Assembly (NCBI RefSeq): GCF_000005505.3
Contig: NC_016132.3
Span: 39,632,914-39,696,913 of the forward strand
Direction: 5' to 3'
DNA from: Brachypodium distachyon
Taxonomy: Eukaryota > Streptophyta > Magnoliopsida > Poales > Poaceae
DNA: 64,000 nt
Shown: positions 35,441 to 47,397 of the stretch, piece after piece
Layout of the letters: each line of letters begins with the position of its first letter
Position numbering within the stretch: position 1 is the stretch's first letter
Notes under the pieces: model-generated
Database searches by the model: none
Told to the model about the DNA's origin: nothing
Seen by the model: only the letters and a program-made list of their open reading frames with translations
Program-made: the position numbers and the translations under genes

Positions 35441-36034
35441 GATTCAATAAAAGTGATAATGTGAGAGATACATTAATTCGGCCGTTACGTTGTATCTGGG
35501 TTGAACCAAATTCGTATTTGGTTGGCATGAGTCAAAGTGGACAGGGTGGTCCGATTTCTTGTTTGGACATGGTGGCAAAATTGACAACAACGCTATCAAA
35601 TCTCTTGTAGAACTTTGTGCTGAAGTTATCCTCGCCAATGAAAAATCCCCACGTGTGTCTTACATATTTTTGAACTGTACACAACGGCACTCAATCTTGT
35701 AAGCATCAGTAATCTGTGTTCAATGCAAAATCCTTTCTGTTAATAAGAAATCAGAGTGAAAAAAAAAGGTCACCATAATCCTTTATTCCAGAATTCAGTT
35801 TCAGTTTGAACAAAATTCAGAAAATCATATACTGTACTTATATAGTCCGTACAAAATTTAGCATTATTATGGCAGAATGGTAAGTGGGCCAAAATCAAGA
35901 TGGGCCTCATAAAGCTTGCAGAGACACCCAACTCCAGTGTACTTCTCCAGACTACTATAGGTTTCTGAACGCCGCCGCCGACCTCCGGAACCTTCTAGAA
36001 CCCTTCACCCCGTCTTCTCCGCCTCCGGCTTCCC
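35441..36034. other. Spacer and promoter of the ANK-TPR gene
   Basis: A GCCGCCGCC-rich leader begins near 35960. Before that the sequence is AT-rich without a supported gene. Confidence 0.4.
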
Positions 36035-39000
36035 ATGGCCGACGCCGCCGCCGCCCTCTCAGGTACGCTCACCAATTCCGCCCATCTCAATTCCCTTACC
36101 GTCTCTCTCTCTGCCAGGTAAGTTGATCTCGATTCGATTTTGGTGGCTGCAGCTCGGAGCAAGGTGCAAGCTTTCCTCGAGGCCGCGTGCACCGGCGACC
36201 TCGGATCCCTCAGGAGTATGTTGCTCCAACCCTGGTTTCCCCCCTTTCTGTTCCATTAAGCTTTCCTCACTTGCTTCTGCTTCTTCTTGGGGGCGCAGAG
36301 CATGGCGTGGCGCTCGACGAGGAGGGGAAAGGCGCGGCCGCCGTGGCCGCCGCAGTCTGCGACGCCAACAAGCGCACGGCGCTGCACTTCGCCGCACGGG
36401 AAGGGCAGACCGATGTCTGCGCCTTCCTCGTCAACCAGCTCGGCCTCCCCGTCGACCCCAAGGACGACGATGGTAACCATCCATACCCTAGCTAACCAAC
36501 CAACCCCTTGCTGCTGCTTCTGATGCTTACTTATTACTTGCTCTTTATGTTGTTTCTGATTCACAATGTTTTGAATGCAATTTTAGTCAATGCTTGTTTA
36601 TGGAGGTGATTGTATCCGAATCGATTTTCCAGGTGAGACTCCGCTCATCCATGCCGCGCGGCAGGGCCGCCTCGAGACCGTCAAGTACCTGCTCAAGCAC
36701 GGAGCCGATCCTTCTGTGGCGTCTAGCAGCATGGGAGCCACAGCTCTGCATCATGCTGCTGGGATAGGTAAAACGACGATTACCCCATGCAGCGACAATT
36801 ACCGACTTGCAACGCTGCTCGGTTGTTCTTTGCGTTGAAAGTGGAAGGACTATCTGAACAAAGTTGGCGTTTCGTTTTGTTGATGCAGGAAATGTAGACC
36901 TTATGAAGCTTTTTCTCGACAAGGGAGTCGATGTCGAATCTGAAAGCGACGCTGGTACACCCCTTGTTTGGGCTGCTGGTCATGGACAAGAAGACGCTGT
37001 CAAACTTCTGCTCCAACACAATGCTAAGGTAGCAGGATTTCAGTTGTTGGGTGCAATACTCCCGACTATGTGGTGATTTTAATACCAAACTGCAAATGTC
37101 TTTGAACATGTAATGGAGGATAGGCTTGCTGTTGTTAAACTAAACTAAACATGCTGTCATATCATCTTCAGCATCTTCTTTGAGATTCGAACAATCATTT
37201 ACTCCGTGATTTATATATCTAGGAGAGAGGAGAAGCAAACACCTGTAGCATGAATTGTTTTTCTGAATTAATGTTTATGAGTTGAACTTAGGCAGGTGTG
37301 ATTTCCTTAACTATTGTACTCAAACTAGTTCTTCTTCCAAACCTTGTTGCTGCAGCCAAACACTGAAACTGCTGATGGTATCACGTCGCTGTTGTCTGCT
37401 GTAGCTGCTGGTTCCCTCCCATGTTTGGAGGTTCTAATCCAGGTACATGATCTAATTGGATGAGTTAAGGGTTGCTTGCTTTGGTTCATTTTCGTCACCT
37501 TGATGTATTTTGGTTACTGGATGCGCTGTTTCCTTCAGACAGTGTGGTTTGGGCCTTGGGAATCTGACAAACATACACACAAATAAAGCATAGATTTATT
37601 ACTTCAATGCAAGTCATAATGTATGTGTAGTGTGTACAAAAGCATATAAAGTTCGAGGAAAATATTCTATATTTACTATTTTGTTTCTGTTCCTGGATTG
37701 ATCTAATACAGAATGTAATTGTTCTATGTTGTCTAATACTCCTTCCGTTCCATAATTCTTGTCTCAAATTTGCCCAAAAATGGATGTATCTATTCTTAAA
37801 AAGCGTCTAGATACATGTAAGATTTCGACACGAATTATGAAACGGAGGAAGTATGTTTTATATGCCCAGCATCAGTTACTCAATAATTAACTTGATGATT
37901 TGTAAAATAGGCAGGTGCAAACCCCAATGTCATTGCTGGTGGAGCAACCCCATTGCATATTGCTGCAGATAGTGGGAATATGGACATAATCAAATGTTTG
38001 CTTCAAGCTGGAGGTGACCCAAATACCTCTGATGATGTAAGCGACCATGTCTGAACACTGCATATAACTTACTTTATTTATTTTTCTTCATATTACCATG
38101 TGTATAATCATCATGACTCTGCATTGCATTTTAGCTGGACTGTACAGCAGTTTTTAGCCCGCTTTTTATGCAAACCAGAAGTCACATGTTTTTTTTTTAA
38201 TAATTCATTTCAACTGAAAGTTTTCTTTTCATGTTACTAATTATTTGAAGCAACAGCGCTATCCTGCATAATCACATTTCAATGGACACTGCATGTTTGT
38301 CATACAGCCAAGTGAAGCTAACTTTTCTTCATCGTTTCCTTTCTTTTTTTTTTCTTATAAAGGATGGACTGAAGCCAATACAGGTTGCTGCATTAAGGAA
38401 TAACCTTGAAGTTGTAGAACATCTTTTACCGTTGACCTCTCCGATCCCAGGTGTTTCGAATTGGACTGTTGATGGAATAGTAGAATACTCATTGTCAAAG
38501 ATGGCTGAGGAAAAGGTGACCACTTGAATCTCCTGACCGTTTTATATCCTTGTAGGTTCATGGAACCTCTTATTACATTATAAATTCTCTGTACATTATA
38601 CAGGCGCAATTAAAAGAAGGTACATTTGATAAGGCAGCCAGTTTACAGAGTTCACAGCCCATTGAGGTGCGTCATAATCACTACTTATGATGAGAGCCAA
38701 GGCGACTAATTTAAATAATAGTAGACTCGACAATCCAACTGTTGGTCTGGATTGCGCAATTTTGGCATCACTTGAATTGACATACAGGTTTCACCCGAGG
38801 CAAAAAAGAGATCCTTGGAAGCCAAATCAAGAGGTGATGATGCCTTCAGAAGAAAAGACTACCTAGAAGCAGTTGATGCATATTCGCAGGTAATAATCAA
38901 TTGTCCTCCTTGAAAACAGCAGCATCTGAGCATTGACATAAGGTAGAGAAACAAAATCTAGAACTATAGCCGTAAGTTGGATTGACAACTGAGCATTGAC

Positions 39001-39644
39001 GTGCTCCCAACCAAGTCAGGCTTCATTTATCAAGTGCCATAAGTTTACCGAATTATATATCTTAAGAGAATCGTCACATTGGGGATGAAACTGCATTTCA
39101 GGCAATCGAGTTTGATCCAAATGATGCGGTGTTGCTTTCAAACAGAAGCCTGTGTTGGCTGCGGGCAGGCCAAGGTGAGCGCGCCCTGGAGGATGCGAGA
39201 GCATGCCGGGAATTGAGGCCAGACTGGGCGAAAGCTTGTTTCAGGGAAGGCGCAGCGTTGCGCCTGCTACAGGTTTGTCACACTCTGAGAGACAGTATAT
39301 AATAATGCATCAACTGGAGATTCACTCCTTACAACCCTATTTATCTTCCTTTGGCATGTAACTTTGACAGAGGTTCCACGAAGCCGCGAATGCTTTCTAT
39401 GAGGGGGTGACGCTTGACCCGGAGAACAAAGAGCTCGTGAGCGCGTTCAGGTAGTAAAAAGAAATAGATTAGTTATTGTTTGCTGTTGTTTTATGGAATT
39501 GGCATTATGCATCAGATATTGTTTGCTGTCGTTTTATGGAAATTTCATGTGTTTGTTGATTTTGACAATGACAGGGAGGCGGTGGATGAGGGGAGGAAGC
39601 TGCATGGCACGGACAATCCAACAACAACAAATCCAACACAATGA
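36035..39644 (+). CDS. Ankyrin-repeat and TPR protein, 13 exons
   Basis: Exons: 36035-36062, 36153-36215, 36299-36472, 36633-36767, 36889-37028, 37356-37442, 37911-38036, 38363-38515, 38604-38666, 38788-38889, 39102-39272, 39371-39450, 39575-39644 (1392 nt, 463 aa; phases close). The N-terminal two thirds is a stack of ankyrin repeats (KRTALHFAAREGQTDVCAFL, GETPLIHAARQGRLETVKYL, GTPLVWAAGHGQEDAVKLLL, GATPLHIAADSGNMDIIKCL). The C-terminal third has about three TPRs (AKSRGDDAFRRKDYLEAVDA, LLSNRSLCWLRAGQGERAL, WAKACFREGAALRLL) of the kind that bind Hsp70/Hsp90 tails. No signal peptide or membrane segment is seen, so it is likely a cytosolic adaptor or co-chaperone. Its client is unknown. Confidence 0.88.
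37737..37855. mobile_element. Stowaway-like MITE in intron 6 of the ANK-TPR gene
   Basis: Terminal repeats ACTCCTTCCGTTCCATAATT and its near complement ending CGGAGGAAGTA, about 118 bp, with the family words gcgtctagatacatgta and caaatttgcc. Confidence 0.85.
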
Positions 39645-40265
39645 GAATTGAGTTTGTGGTGTTGTTTGCAGATTTGATTAGGAAGTAATTTGGCTGGGTT
39701 TTATATATAGCTCCACAAGTGCTGCTGCTGCTGTAGTTTTAAGTCTCAAGTTTGATGATTCTTGTGAAGTCACAAATGTACTTAATATTCTTTCTGGTTG
39801 TATTGTTTTCATGGCCTGCCCAGTCATAGCTGTTTTCTCAAAATTGGAGCAAGAATGTTATGCGAAATCAGCATGGAGTTTGCCGTCCATGTCCTAGTCA
39901 CCGACATCGCTTTTATGATTTTAGACGAGTCATTACAACAACATTTTATGATTTTCGACGAGTCATTACATTACATTACATAGAGTGTCCTGGATACGAT
40001 AAAACGTACCCCCTCCGTTTCATAATTCTTGTTTCAAATTTGCCTAAAAATCGATGTATTTATTCTTAAAGTGTCTAGATACATGTAATATTTCGACAAG
40101 AATTATGGAACATAGGTAGTACTGCGGAGAACGAAACTTGAAAATGTTGGTAAAAAAAGGAAATATTTTTCCGTCCCAAAAATAATAAATGAAGAAAAAA
40201 GAAGTGCGGGAAAATAATAATGAAGAAAAAATCCCCAAGGGATTAAACAAGAAAGAGACAAGGCT
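39645..40265. other. ANK-TPR 3' flank and spacer
   Basis: It contains the 3' UTR, a short direct repeat around 39920-39965 (gattttagacgagtcattac and gattttcgacgagtcattac), and one MITE. No gene. Confidence 0.5.
40008..40122. mobile_element. Stowaway-like MITE
   Basis: Begins TACCCCCTCCGTTTCATAATT and ends aagaattatggaacatagg-tagta; the right terminal repeat is decayed. The same interior family words are present. Confidence 0.75.
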
Positions 40266-41981
40266 GCCTCCTCCCCATCTTCTTCCTCCTCTCACGATCC
40301 AGTCGCGTTGGCTTGGGTCACCGGAGGAGCACGCGCCGCCGAGCAGCTGTCCCTTGTACTAGGCGGATCGAGGCGCTCTCCTCCCCTTCACCGGATCGCA
40401 CACATCGGCATCGCCGTCTCCTCCTCCTCCTCGGTAAGGAAGCCAAGCCCTAGCTCCGTGCTCTCCTTTACTGCCAACGATCCAAGATCCCTCTTCTCCA
40501 AGATGGGTCTCAGGCTGATTTCTCTGCCTGTCGAGCCGCGCGTGCATCCACCCCGTCCCTAGTCAGATTTTGCACTGATTTTGCTCGGATGGGATTTTGG
40601 GATTGACCTAATTTAGGAGGGAAGGGTTGATGTACGCCGACTGCTGTAGATGATGATGCCTTTTCTTGTGCAGACATACAGACTGCCCGAATTGGACCCC
40701 CTGATCGCATCTCTAATTTAGTTTGCCCTTCGATTGCTTTGTTCAAATGTGTGCTTGTATCGATTTCCATAAGATTACAAACCGAATTGTCCGTGCGGCT
40801 AAATTAGCTGTAGGATTTCTGTTTATTTCTATAGAGTTTCGAGGAGAAATTGTTTACCCACATAGTTTTAACAACTGGCGTGTATGCAAACAAGTATATA
40901 TAGATGGAGCAAAGGTAGGATTTTGATGAAAGATGTCACTCTACACTTCAGGTGGAATTACTAAATACATACCGCTCAAGCTAAAAATATGAGGAAATCG
41001 ATCGAATTTGGATTTGCACCCAACGATACGTGCTCAGCCTGACTAGGTAGGTCGTCTATAAAATTTCTAGAGACCCCTCCCCAATAATATGGATAAGAAA
41101 GACCACAAGCAAAGGCTAGTGCCTCTTCTTCACAGCCTGCCAGATCTGGTATCCCTTCTCCGCCAGTGGGCACGTGTGGTGAGCTCTTCTTCTTTTGAAG
41201 GCGACATTGCTCTGAGTTTTAAATTCATCCAGATGTTTCTTCCTCTTCACTCCATCACCATCAATCCATCCAATTTGTTGCAGATATTGTTTGCTGCCTT
41301 GTCCTTGCATAGTGGAGTAATAATAATACTAAAATGAGTCAAGTTTGTTTTCCAATCTTTTGAATTGCTTCACGCTAGATCTGACCCTTCTCTTAATCCT
41401 TTGAATTGCTCCACGCTAGGTCTGATCCTCCCCTTAATCTATTGATTCCAGTCTTTTGTTTCCTTGCCCTTACGTAGTCTAGTACTTCCTCCGTTCCATA
41501 ATTCTTGTTGAAATATTACATGTATCTAGACGCTTTTTAGGAATAGATACATCCATATTTAGGCAAATTTGAGACAAGAATTATGGAACGGAGGGAGTAG
41601 TACTTAGTATTAATCTGCACATGCTTATTTATCTATTTGGATGCAAAATCTTCGAAACAAAATGATAGACCATGCTAATAGATCCTTAACCTTCTAACTG
41701 GAAATTATTATATGTGTTCTACAATTGCTGGTGCCCTACATGTCGTTACTGTATAATTCAGTGTTAGCATCCAATTTGTTTTTTAGTTCTGTTATTTATC
41801 ACGCATATGATCTTCAAATTTCTAACTGGAAGCATTGTGTGCTCTAGAGTCTAGACTTGTGCCCTCATGTCGTTAATACACCATTTAGTATAGACCCCAG
41901 CTATTTATTCCATTGAACATTCATGATAACCTCCTTAAATCTTGCTGTTGAAAGCCTAAATTTCCTGGTGATGCTATTTCA
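40266..41981 (+). promoter_or_regulatory. 5' UTR exon and leader intron of the CHCH gene
   Basis: A GC-rich leader at about 40266-40433 ends in the donor CTCCTCG|GTAAGG. The acceptor CTATTTCAG ends at 41981, ten bases before the ATG. The 1.5-kb leader intron holds one MITE (41483-41602) and otherwise nothing recognisable. Confidence 0.6.
41483..41602. mobile_element. Stowaway-like MITE (well preserved)
   Basis: Terminal repeats ACTTCCTCCGTTCCATAATT and the complement ending ATGGAACGGAGGGAGTA pair for more than 20 bases. The 120-bp element is the best preserved copy of this family in the window. Confidence 0.9.
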
Positions 41982-41990
41982 GTGTCTGCC

Positions 41991-42533
41991 ATGGGTGATT
42001 ACACAATCCAAATAAGCACCAAGTTGATTGACCAACTCGCTCGTGATGATGAGAAGGTGAAAAGGAAGTTCAGGAAACCAAAGCCGAAGAAAGTCACACC
42101 ACTACAAGAAGAGACTCAGGACAATGGCAGGGAACTTCCGAGTGAACCAAAGGGTAGCCCTGCTCCTGGGTGGCCACTGCCACCTCCCATGTATCTACCA
42201 GTAACCCCTGCTCCTCCACCGCCCCCACCTGCAATCCAGGAAGTGGAAGCCATACGTGCCGTCTTGGCAGAGAGTGAGAATGTGCTAGAGAAGTTGCAGA
42301 AGGAGGAGGCAGGGGTGCGCCAAGAACTCAGCAAGAGAGCCAAGGAGCTGCACGACAAGGAGTTCAAGCTGCCTTACCAGAACCCTGTGCCATGCACCGA
42401 CGAGAGAGCAGGCTGCCTGGAGTGCTACAAGAGCAACGTGGAAGATCCGCTCAAGTGTGCCGAAGCAGTCAAGAGATTCAAGGCGTGCGTCCGCATGGCA
42501 AGGCAGAGTGGCCACGTGAAAGCTGATCAGTAG
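41991..42533 (+). CDS. CHCH-domain (Cox19-like) protein
   Basis: A 180-aa protein from the ATG at 41991 (MGDYTIQISTKLIDQLARDD). It has a basic segment, a Pro-rich linker (PPPMYLPVTPAPPPPPP), a coiled coil (about residues 83-125) and a C-terminal twin-Cys region CTDERAGCLECY ... PLKCAEAVKRFKACV, with CX9C-like pairs. This is the plant CHCH/Cox19-like family; such proteins usually reside in the mitochondrial intermembrane space and fold by disulfide relay, and the coiled-coil plus CHCH layout recalls MICOS MIC19. An upstream in-frame start is not ATG. Broken copies of this gene's 5' part and 3' flank recur in the prolamin array to the right. Confidence 0.85.
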   Translation: MGDYTIQISTKLIDQLARDDEKVKRKFRKPKPKKVTPLQEETQDNGRELPSEPKGSPAPGWPLPPPMYLPVTPAPPPPPPAIQEVEAIRAVLAESENVLEKLQKEEAGVRQELSKRAKELHDKEFKLPYQNPVPCTDERAGCLECYKSNVEDPLKCAEAVKRFKACVRMARQSGHVKADQ

Positions 42534-43594
42534 TGCGGCAACTTTGCTGAGTCGGAGTGAGTGTGGGCACACGATTTTGCTTTTGTCGGGATGATTGAAT
42601 AACCAGGATTTTTTTTGTGAGACCTGAAACACCTTTGTAAATTTTGGTAAAGGGGTTGCACCGGTCTAGGCAAGGCTGGGGATCCTTGAATTTAATTAGG
42701 AGTTCCATATTACATACATTCAGCTGCCAAACGAAACATGAACTGTGGCTGCAAAATCGATGTGTTCTGATGAGTGGTAGTTAATCAAACTGCTGCGTCC
42801 TGCAAAGTTGTGTTCCGGGGATTAATTGTACCCATTCTTCAATGCCTCCCTTGTCTTTGTTTTCTGCCATGCCTTGATTCCTTTGTGGGATAAAAAATCA
42901 TCTCTAGTGTTACTGCTGTGATGATTGTTGATAAACTTTCATAATCTACGTTTGAATGGTTGTTCGCTTTACATGTCAAGACTTATCTTATGGAACTGAC
43001 TTTGTAGCCTTGTGTAAGTTGTTAGGCATGGTTCTGTGAAAGCAAGTTTGTAATCTTGTGTGGGCTGTTACATGATAAGATTAGTAAAGCTTCACATGTG
43101 AATGGTTGTTGTGAACTCCATTCTTTTTGAACTAACTTTGTAATGTTGTATAACAACAAGTTGGTAAGATAAATGCCAGTATTAGAGCTTGACATGACTC
43201 ATCAAACATGTGTAGTGGCGTACAAGCTGCAAGCTGCTGACATAAATCAGAGCAGTAAAGATTTTACATGTGAAAGGTGGTTCTGGAATACTTTCTTTTG
43301 GTGGGCTAAGTTTGTGTTGTCTTTCATATTGAAAAGGATACAAGATTTTGCGTGACAAAAGTTGTCAAAAACAGCGATGCCAGAATCGCACCGTTCGGCA
43401 AGCTAGTTTAACCATTAATTAAGAGGAGTCATATATAGGGAAAATTCTTCAATTCGGTCCAAATTTCACAAGCATTCCTTCATGTTTAGATGACACATGA
43501 AGCACACGCAACACTCACAAGCAAGCAATGTTATTCAGACAACAACTCGATTTCACTGTCTTTTATTTCCATGTTTCAACAGCCTTATAGTAAC
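42534..43594. repeat. CHCH 3' flank; source copy of the array spacer
   Basis: The stretch 42975-43290 (words gtttgtaatcttgtgtg, ctttgtaatgttgta, agagcttgacatgactcatc) is repeated at 45906-46240, about 53030-53230 and 54490-54790. From about 43440 the text is the 3' flank of the first prolamin gene, similar to that of the last one (53370-53420). Confidence 0.85.
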
Positions 43595-45088
43595 AGGTGG
43601 GGTGTTCACAGGGAATGCCTCATCGACATGGCAGGCTATTAGCTATGGGCTGGATCTCTTGAAACATGGCATCATTTGGCGTGTTGGACGTGGCACCAAG
43701 ATCAGAGTTTGGCGTGACAATTGGATCCCGAGAGAGTTGCACCTGAAACTAATCGGCGCCCAAGGTCTCTGCCGTATGCGTTGGGTCGATGATTTCCTCA
43801 CTGAAGTGGGCACCTGGAAGGTGGATGAACTAGAACGCTGGTTCCTGCCGGTGGACGTGCATGCAATCCTGAAAATCAGACCGGCGGTTCGTGTGGAGGA
43901 GGATTTTCAAGCTTGGAACATGGAAAAGTCGGGCATTTTCTCTGTTCGTAGTGCCTATAAACTTGGTTTGCAGCTTCAGAGTCAGGAGGGCAATGATATG
44001 GCGACGAGTTCGCATCCGGACGGTCGCATCCCGGGTGGGAGCTTATCTGGAAGTGTGTTGTGCCGCAGAAGGTTTGCATTTTTGCATGGAAGGTGGCAAC
44101 TGATAGCCTTGCTACACAAGTTAATAAGAAGAAGCGCAAGCTGGAGATTTTAGGCACCTGCACTATCTGTGGCCACGGGGATGAGGATGCGTTCCACTGC
44201 CTCTGCACCTGTTTCCGTGTGCGTCAACTTTAGACTGCCATGTCTGAATGTTGGAACTTGCCGGCGGTCTCCCTTGCTGAAGGTGCTCAGCCTGACTGGT
44301 TATTCCAGATGCTTGATCGATCGTCTCCCGTCCAGCGCATCATGATCCTCATGCTCATGTGGCGTGTCTGGTATGTGCATAATGAGCTAACACATGGGAA
44401 AATTCCGCCGGCGGTCGCTGCATCGCAGTGGTTTCTGCAGAGCTATGTGGACTCTCTAATTGCCATTAAACAGTCCCCATCCATGGATCTATGCAAAGGG
44501 AAGCAGGTTGTCTTTCCGGTAAGCCTACGACGAGCCCCACGTGTTGTCCAGGAGCCATTACCATGGAAGCCCCCGATTGAGGGCTAGGTAAAACTCAACA
44601 CGGATGGAAGCTTCGTCCAGGAAACAAGGATGGCTGGAGCTGGAATGATTCTCCGAGACAACACGGGTGCAGTCCTTTTCTCTGCGATAGGATCCTTGCC
44701 TCATTGCTGAGATGCCTTGGAAGCAGAGTTAGCAGCCTGCATGGAGGGGCTGGCCATTGCTTTGCAAAGTACTCAGCTACCAATTGTGATTGAGGTTGAC
44801 AGTGTTCAGGTGATTTCCCTAATCCAGTCCAGCAGTACCGACCGTTCCCGCTATAGCAGCCTTGTTTTGGAGACCCGACGTCTTGTGGCCTCACCGAGGG
44901 AGATTAGTTTCGTTAAAATTCATAGATCTCAAAATTGTGATAGTCATGACCTAGCTAACTTTGCCAGGTCTAGCCAGCGGACTGCTTACTGGTTTGGGAG
45001 CAATCCTCTTGCGGATGTTCCTGATGTATCTCTTCCTTGATCAATGAAATCTCCTTCTTCGCAAAAAAAAAAAGGTGGGGTGTTCACA
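43595..45088 (+). mobile_element. 5'-truncated LINE with 16-bp target duplication
   Basis: The insert 43611-45072 is flanked by perfect direct repeats AGGTGGGGTGTTCACA at 43595-43610 and 45073-45088 and ends in an A-run (45063-45073). It encodes, with frameshifts and stops, the end of a LINE polyprotein: IIWRVGRGTKIRVWRDNWIP, a zf-RVT domain (CTICGHGDEDAFHCLCTC in another frame), and an RNase H domain (KLNTDGSFVQETRMAGAGMI ... HDLANFARSSQ). It inserted in the 3' flank of the prolamin gene at 45200-45514, whose flanking sequence resumes after the second repeat. Confidence 0.93.
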
Positions 45089-45199
45089 AACATGCACACA
45101 AGATACATTCATGACAAACTATATTTACCATTGCATCCTGTCGACTATATACGGATGATCCACCCGATCTAAGCAAGTAACACAGGAGCTTGATCCTGT

Positions 45200-45514
45200 T
45201 TATTCGCACTCCACGTTGCAGATGGTCTTCAGGGTCTGAGTTAGCTGTTTACCATCCCATGGCTGCTGCTTCTGCTCCCGCTGATGCATGATGACGCGGT
45301 GCACGGCGTCCGCAATGGCGCCGCACTGCCAGGGCACGACCACGGCCAGCTGCTGGCAGCACCGATCCTGCAACGCCTGGCAGCTGCCCTGGTATGATGT
45401 CGCCGGGGTGCACCGCTGCAGGAGAAACTCTTCGCACTTGGTCAGCTCCAGCTGCCCGGTGGCGGTGGTTGCCACGGCGATGGTGAGGAGGGAGAGGATG
45501 AGAAAGGTCTTCAT
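45200..45514 (-). CDS. Short gliadin/avenin-like 8-Cys seed protein (copy a)
   Basis: A 104-aa protein with signal peptide MKTFLILSLLTIAVATTATG and eight cysteines in the prolamin-superfamily order (C..C..C..CC..C..C..C: KCEEFLLQRC, GSCQALQDRCC, WQCGAIADAV, TICNVECE). It is the shortest member of the array and lacks the Pro/Gln repeat and most of the Gln run. It could be a secreted storage-like or inhibitor-like protein of the endosperm; no activity can be read from sequence. A TATA-like box lies at 45564-45571. The composite endosperm motif upstream is mutated (45797-45819). Confidence 0.85.
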   Translation of the reverse strand: MKTFLILSLLTIAVATTATGQLELTKCEEFLLQRCTPATSYQGSCQALQDRCCQQLAVVVPWQCGAIADAVHRVIMHQREQKQQPWDGKQLTQTLKTICNVECE

Positions 45515-45563
45515 GGTGGGATTGGTGCCGGATACTGCTCGGAGCGCTTGATGTTTCTGTTTG

Positions 45564-45571
45564 TATTTATG
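45564..45571 (-). promoter_or_regulatory. TATA box, prolamin copy a
   Basis: Minus strand CATAAATA, about 50 bp upstream of the ATG. The corresponding boxes of copies b and d lie 65-105 bp upstream, so this promoter may be slightly shortened. Confidence 0.5.
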
Positions 45572-45796
45572 TGAAGGATGATTGCCATTTGTAGGTATGT
45601 GTCATGGTATGTGTCATCATTATCTTTTCATCTTTCCTAAATTTGTTTGGATGCTTCTCAAACCGATCTCTTGGTTTCTTGTGTTAGGTACAACTAGCTT
45701 CAGGTGTAACCTTGGATTTTATTCACCAAAGTAGCTTTGCTGCACCATATCATCAGACTATTAAGGGGAAAAGATGCTTGGTACTTTATCTCTCTA

Positions 45797-45819
45797 TGAT
45801 TCGTCTTATTTGCTTTACG
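45797..45819 (-). promoter_or_regulatory. Mutated bifactorial endosperm box, copy a
   Basis: At the place where copies b and d carry TGA(G/C)TCA plus TGTAAAG, copy a has CGAATCA and CGTAAAG (read on the minus strand), with the same 9-bp spacing. Both half-sites have lost consensus. Confidence 0.65.
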
Positions 45820-45852
45820 TGTCAAACATTGATCATGATTACACGCTTTTCC

Positions 45853-46240
45853 TAAAATCTTCCTGTTGAAGCATGCATGAGTTTCCCTAGTGATGCAATT
45901 TCAACATTTATCCTGAGTTTGTAACCTTGTGAAGGTTGTTAGGCGTAAATCAACTTAAGTTTGTAATCTTGTGTGAGCTGTTAAGATGTTTAGCACGAAA
46001 AGATTGGTAAAGCTTCACATGCAAATGGTTGTTCTGGACTCCATTTCTTTTTCTGAACTAACTTTGTAATGTTGTACTCTGTAATCCGTATAACAAATTG
46101 GGAAGACAAATGGCATTATTAGAGCTTGACATGACTCATCAAATTCTCTTTACATGTGAAGGATTGTAGTGGTGTACAAGTTACTAATAAATATCAGATT
46201 AGTAAAGCTTTTACATGTGAATGGTTGCTCTGGATTCCAC
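45853..46240 (+). pseudogene. CHCH-gene remnant in the spacer (first)
   Basis: The segment 45853-45906 resembles the end of the CHCH leader intron (aaatcttcctgttgaagc compared with aaatcttgctgttgaaagc), and 45906-46240 resembles its 3' flank. The coding part is deleted between them. A TGACTCA (46132-46138) and CTTTACA (46148-46154) pair occurs here, so the spacer itself carries a second endosperm-box-like pair. Confidence 0.75.
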
Positions 46241-46760
46241 TCTTTTGCTGTACTAAGTGTAATGCCCTGCAAGTTATTCTGATATAACATCGGATTTCTT
46301 GTTGAAGACGATACAAAGATTATTATTTTTTGACATCAATACATACAAAGATTGTTTTCGCAAGTTGTTGGAACTGAGATGGCTGTGAATGATATATGGA
46401 ACATATGCACATGCAAGTATGCAATATGTGCGGCGAGATAATTTGTTTACTATCTCAAGCGAGAAAATCATTGTTTGATTTATAATGGAGTAACTTAGTC
46501 TAGGTAAGAATTAAAGACTAATAGACAGACATCTGGCAATCTCGTTAACAGAAAAATTCTCAGAGAATTTCAACATGATTATTATGTCATGAACAAAGCT
46601 ACAAGAAGCCATTTCCACCCTTGATATGTTAAGGAAATTACAAGGACAATTATTATTCCAGCCGGACAATATATAGTTATTCCATGACACTTTAATTTTC
46701 ACCGCGCGCTAATCGATCGATCCATCGACTAAACCACCGGTGATCCACCTATCTAAGTAA

Positions 46761-47138
46761 CTAAAACAAGAGCTCTTCTTGGATGCAGTAGGGTGGGATG
46801 TTCACTTCGTTGCACATCGCCTGCAGGGTGCGAGCGAGCTGTGTAGCGTCCCACGGCTGTTGTTGTTTCTGCTCCAGTTGCTGCTGCTGCTGCGTGCCGA
46901 TGATGGAGTGCACGTACTGCCAGATGGCCTGGCACCGGGACGCAACGTCGATCTGGGCAAGATCCTGGCAGCACTGCTGCTGCATCACCTGGCAGCTGCC
47001 CTGCTGCAGCATCTTCTTCTTCGGGTTGCACTGCTGCTGCAGGAAGAACTCCTTGCATGGGTCCTTCTGCCGCGCAATAGTGGCGATAGCGGTGGTCGCC
47101 ATGACAGCGAGGAGGGCGAGGATGAGGAAGGTCTTCAT
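46761..47138 (-). CDS. Avenin/gliadin-like seed storage protein (copy b)
   Basis: A 125-aa protein: signal peptide MKTFLILALLAVMATTAIA, then eight cysteines (PCKEFFLQQQC, GSCQVMQQQCC, SRCQAIWQYV, QAMCNEVNIPPYC) and a short poly-Gln segment before the C-terminal domain. The motif QDLAQIDVASRCQAI is typical of gliadins, LMW glutenins and avenin-like proteins. It has no Pro/Gln repeat domain. It should accumulate in endosperm protein bodies; its promoter has a TATA-like box (47203-47212) and an intact bifactorial endosperm box (47398-47421). Confidence 0.9.
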   Translation of the reverse strand: MKTFLILALLAVMATTAIATIARQKDPCKEFFLQQQCNPKKKMLQQGSCQVMQQQCCQDLAQIDVASRCQAIWQYVHSIIGTQQQQQLEQKQQQPWDATQLARTLQAMCNEVNIPPYCIQEELLF

Positions 47139-47202
47139 GGTGGATTGTTTGTTTGAGTCTGTGTGAATGATATGATTGATGGAGTAGGGACATGGTGTGG
47201 CC

Positions 47203-47212
47203 CTATTTTAAG
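47203..47212 (-). promoter_or_regulatory. TATA-like box, prolamin copy b
   Basis: Minus strand CTTAAAATAG, 65 bp upstream of the ATG, aligned with CTATAAATAG of copy d. Confidence 0.5.
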
Positions 47213-47397
47213 GTCCATGGCATGGCATCATCGTTTCATCTTTATCCTAAAAGTGGTTTGGATGCTTCTCAATCTTGATCGCTTGGTATCTTGTGTTAGG
47301 TGGCACTAGCTACAAGAGTGTATTCTTGGGTTTTCGATCATCAAAGTAGCTTTGCAGCACATGCCAACAAACCGCTTCGTCGTACTTGATCTATATA

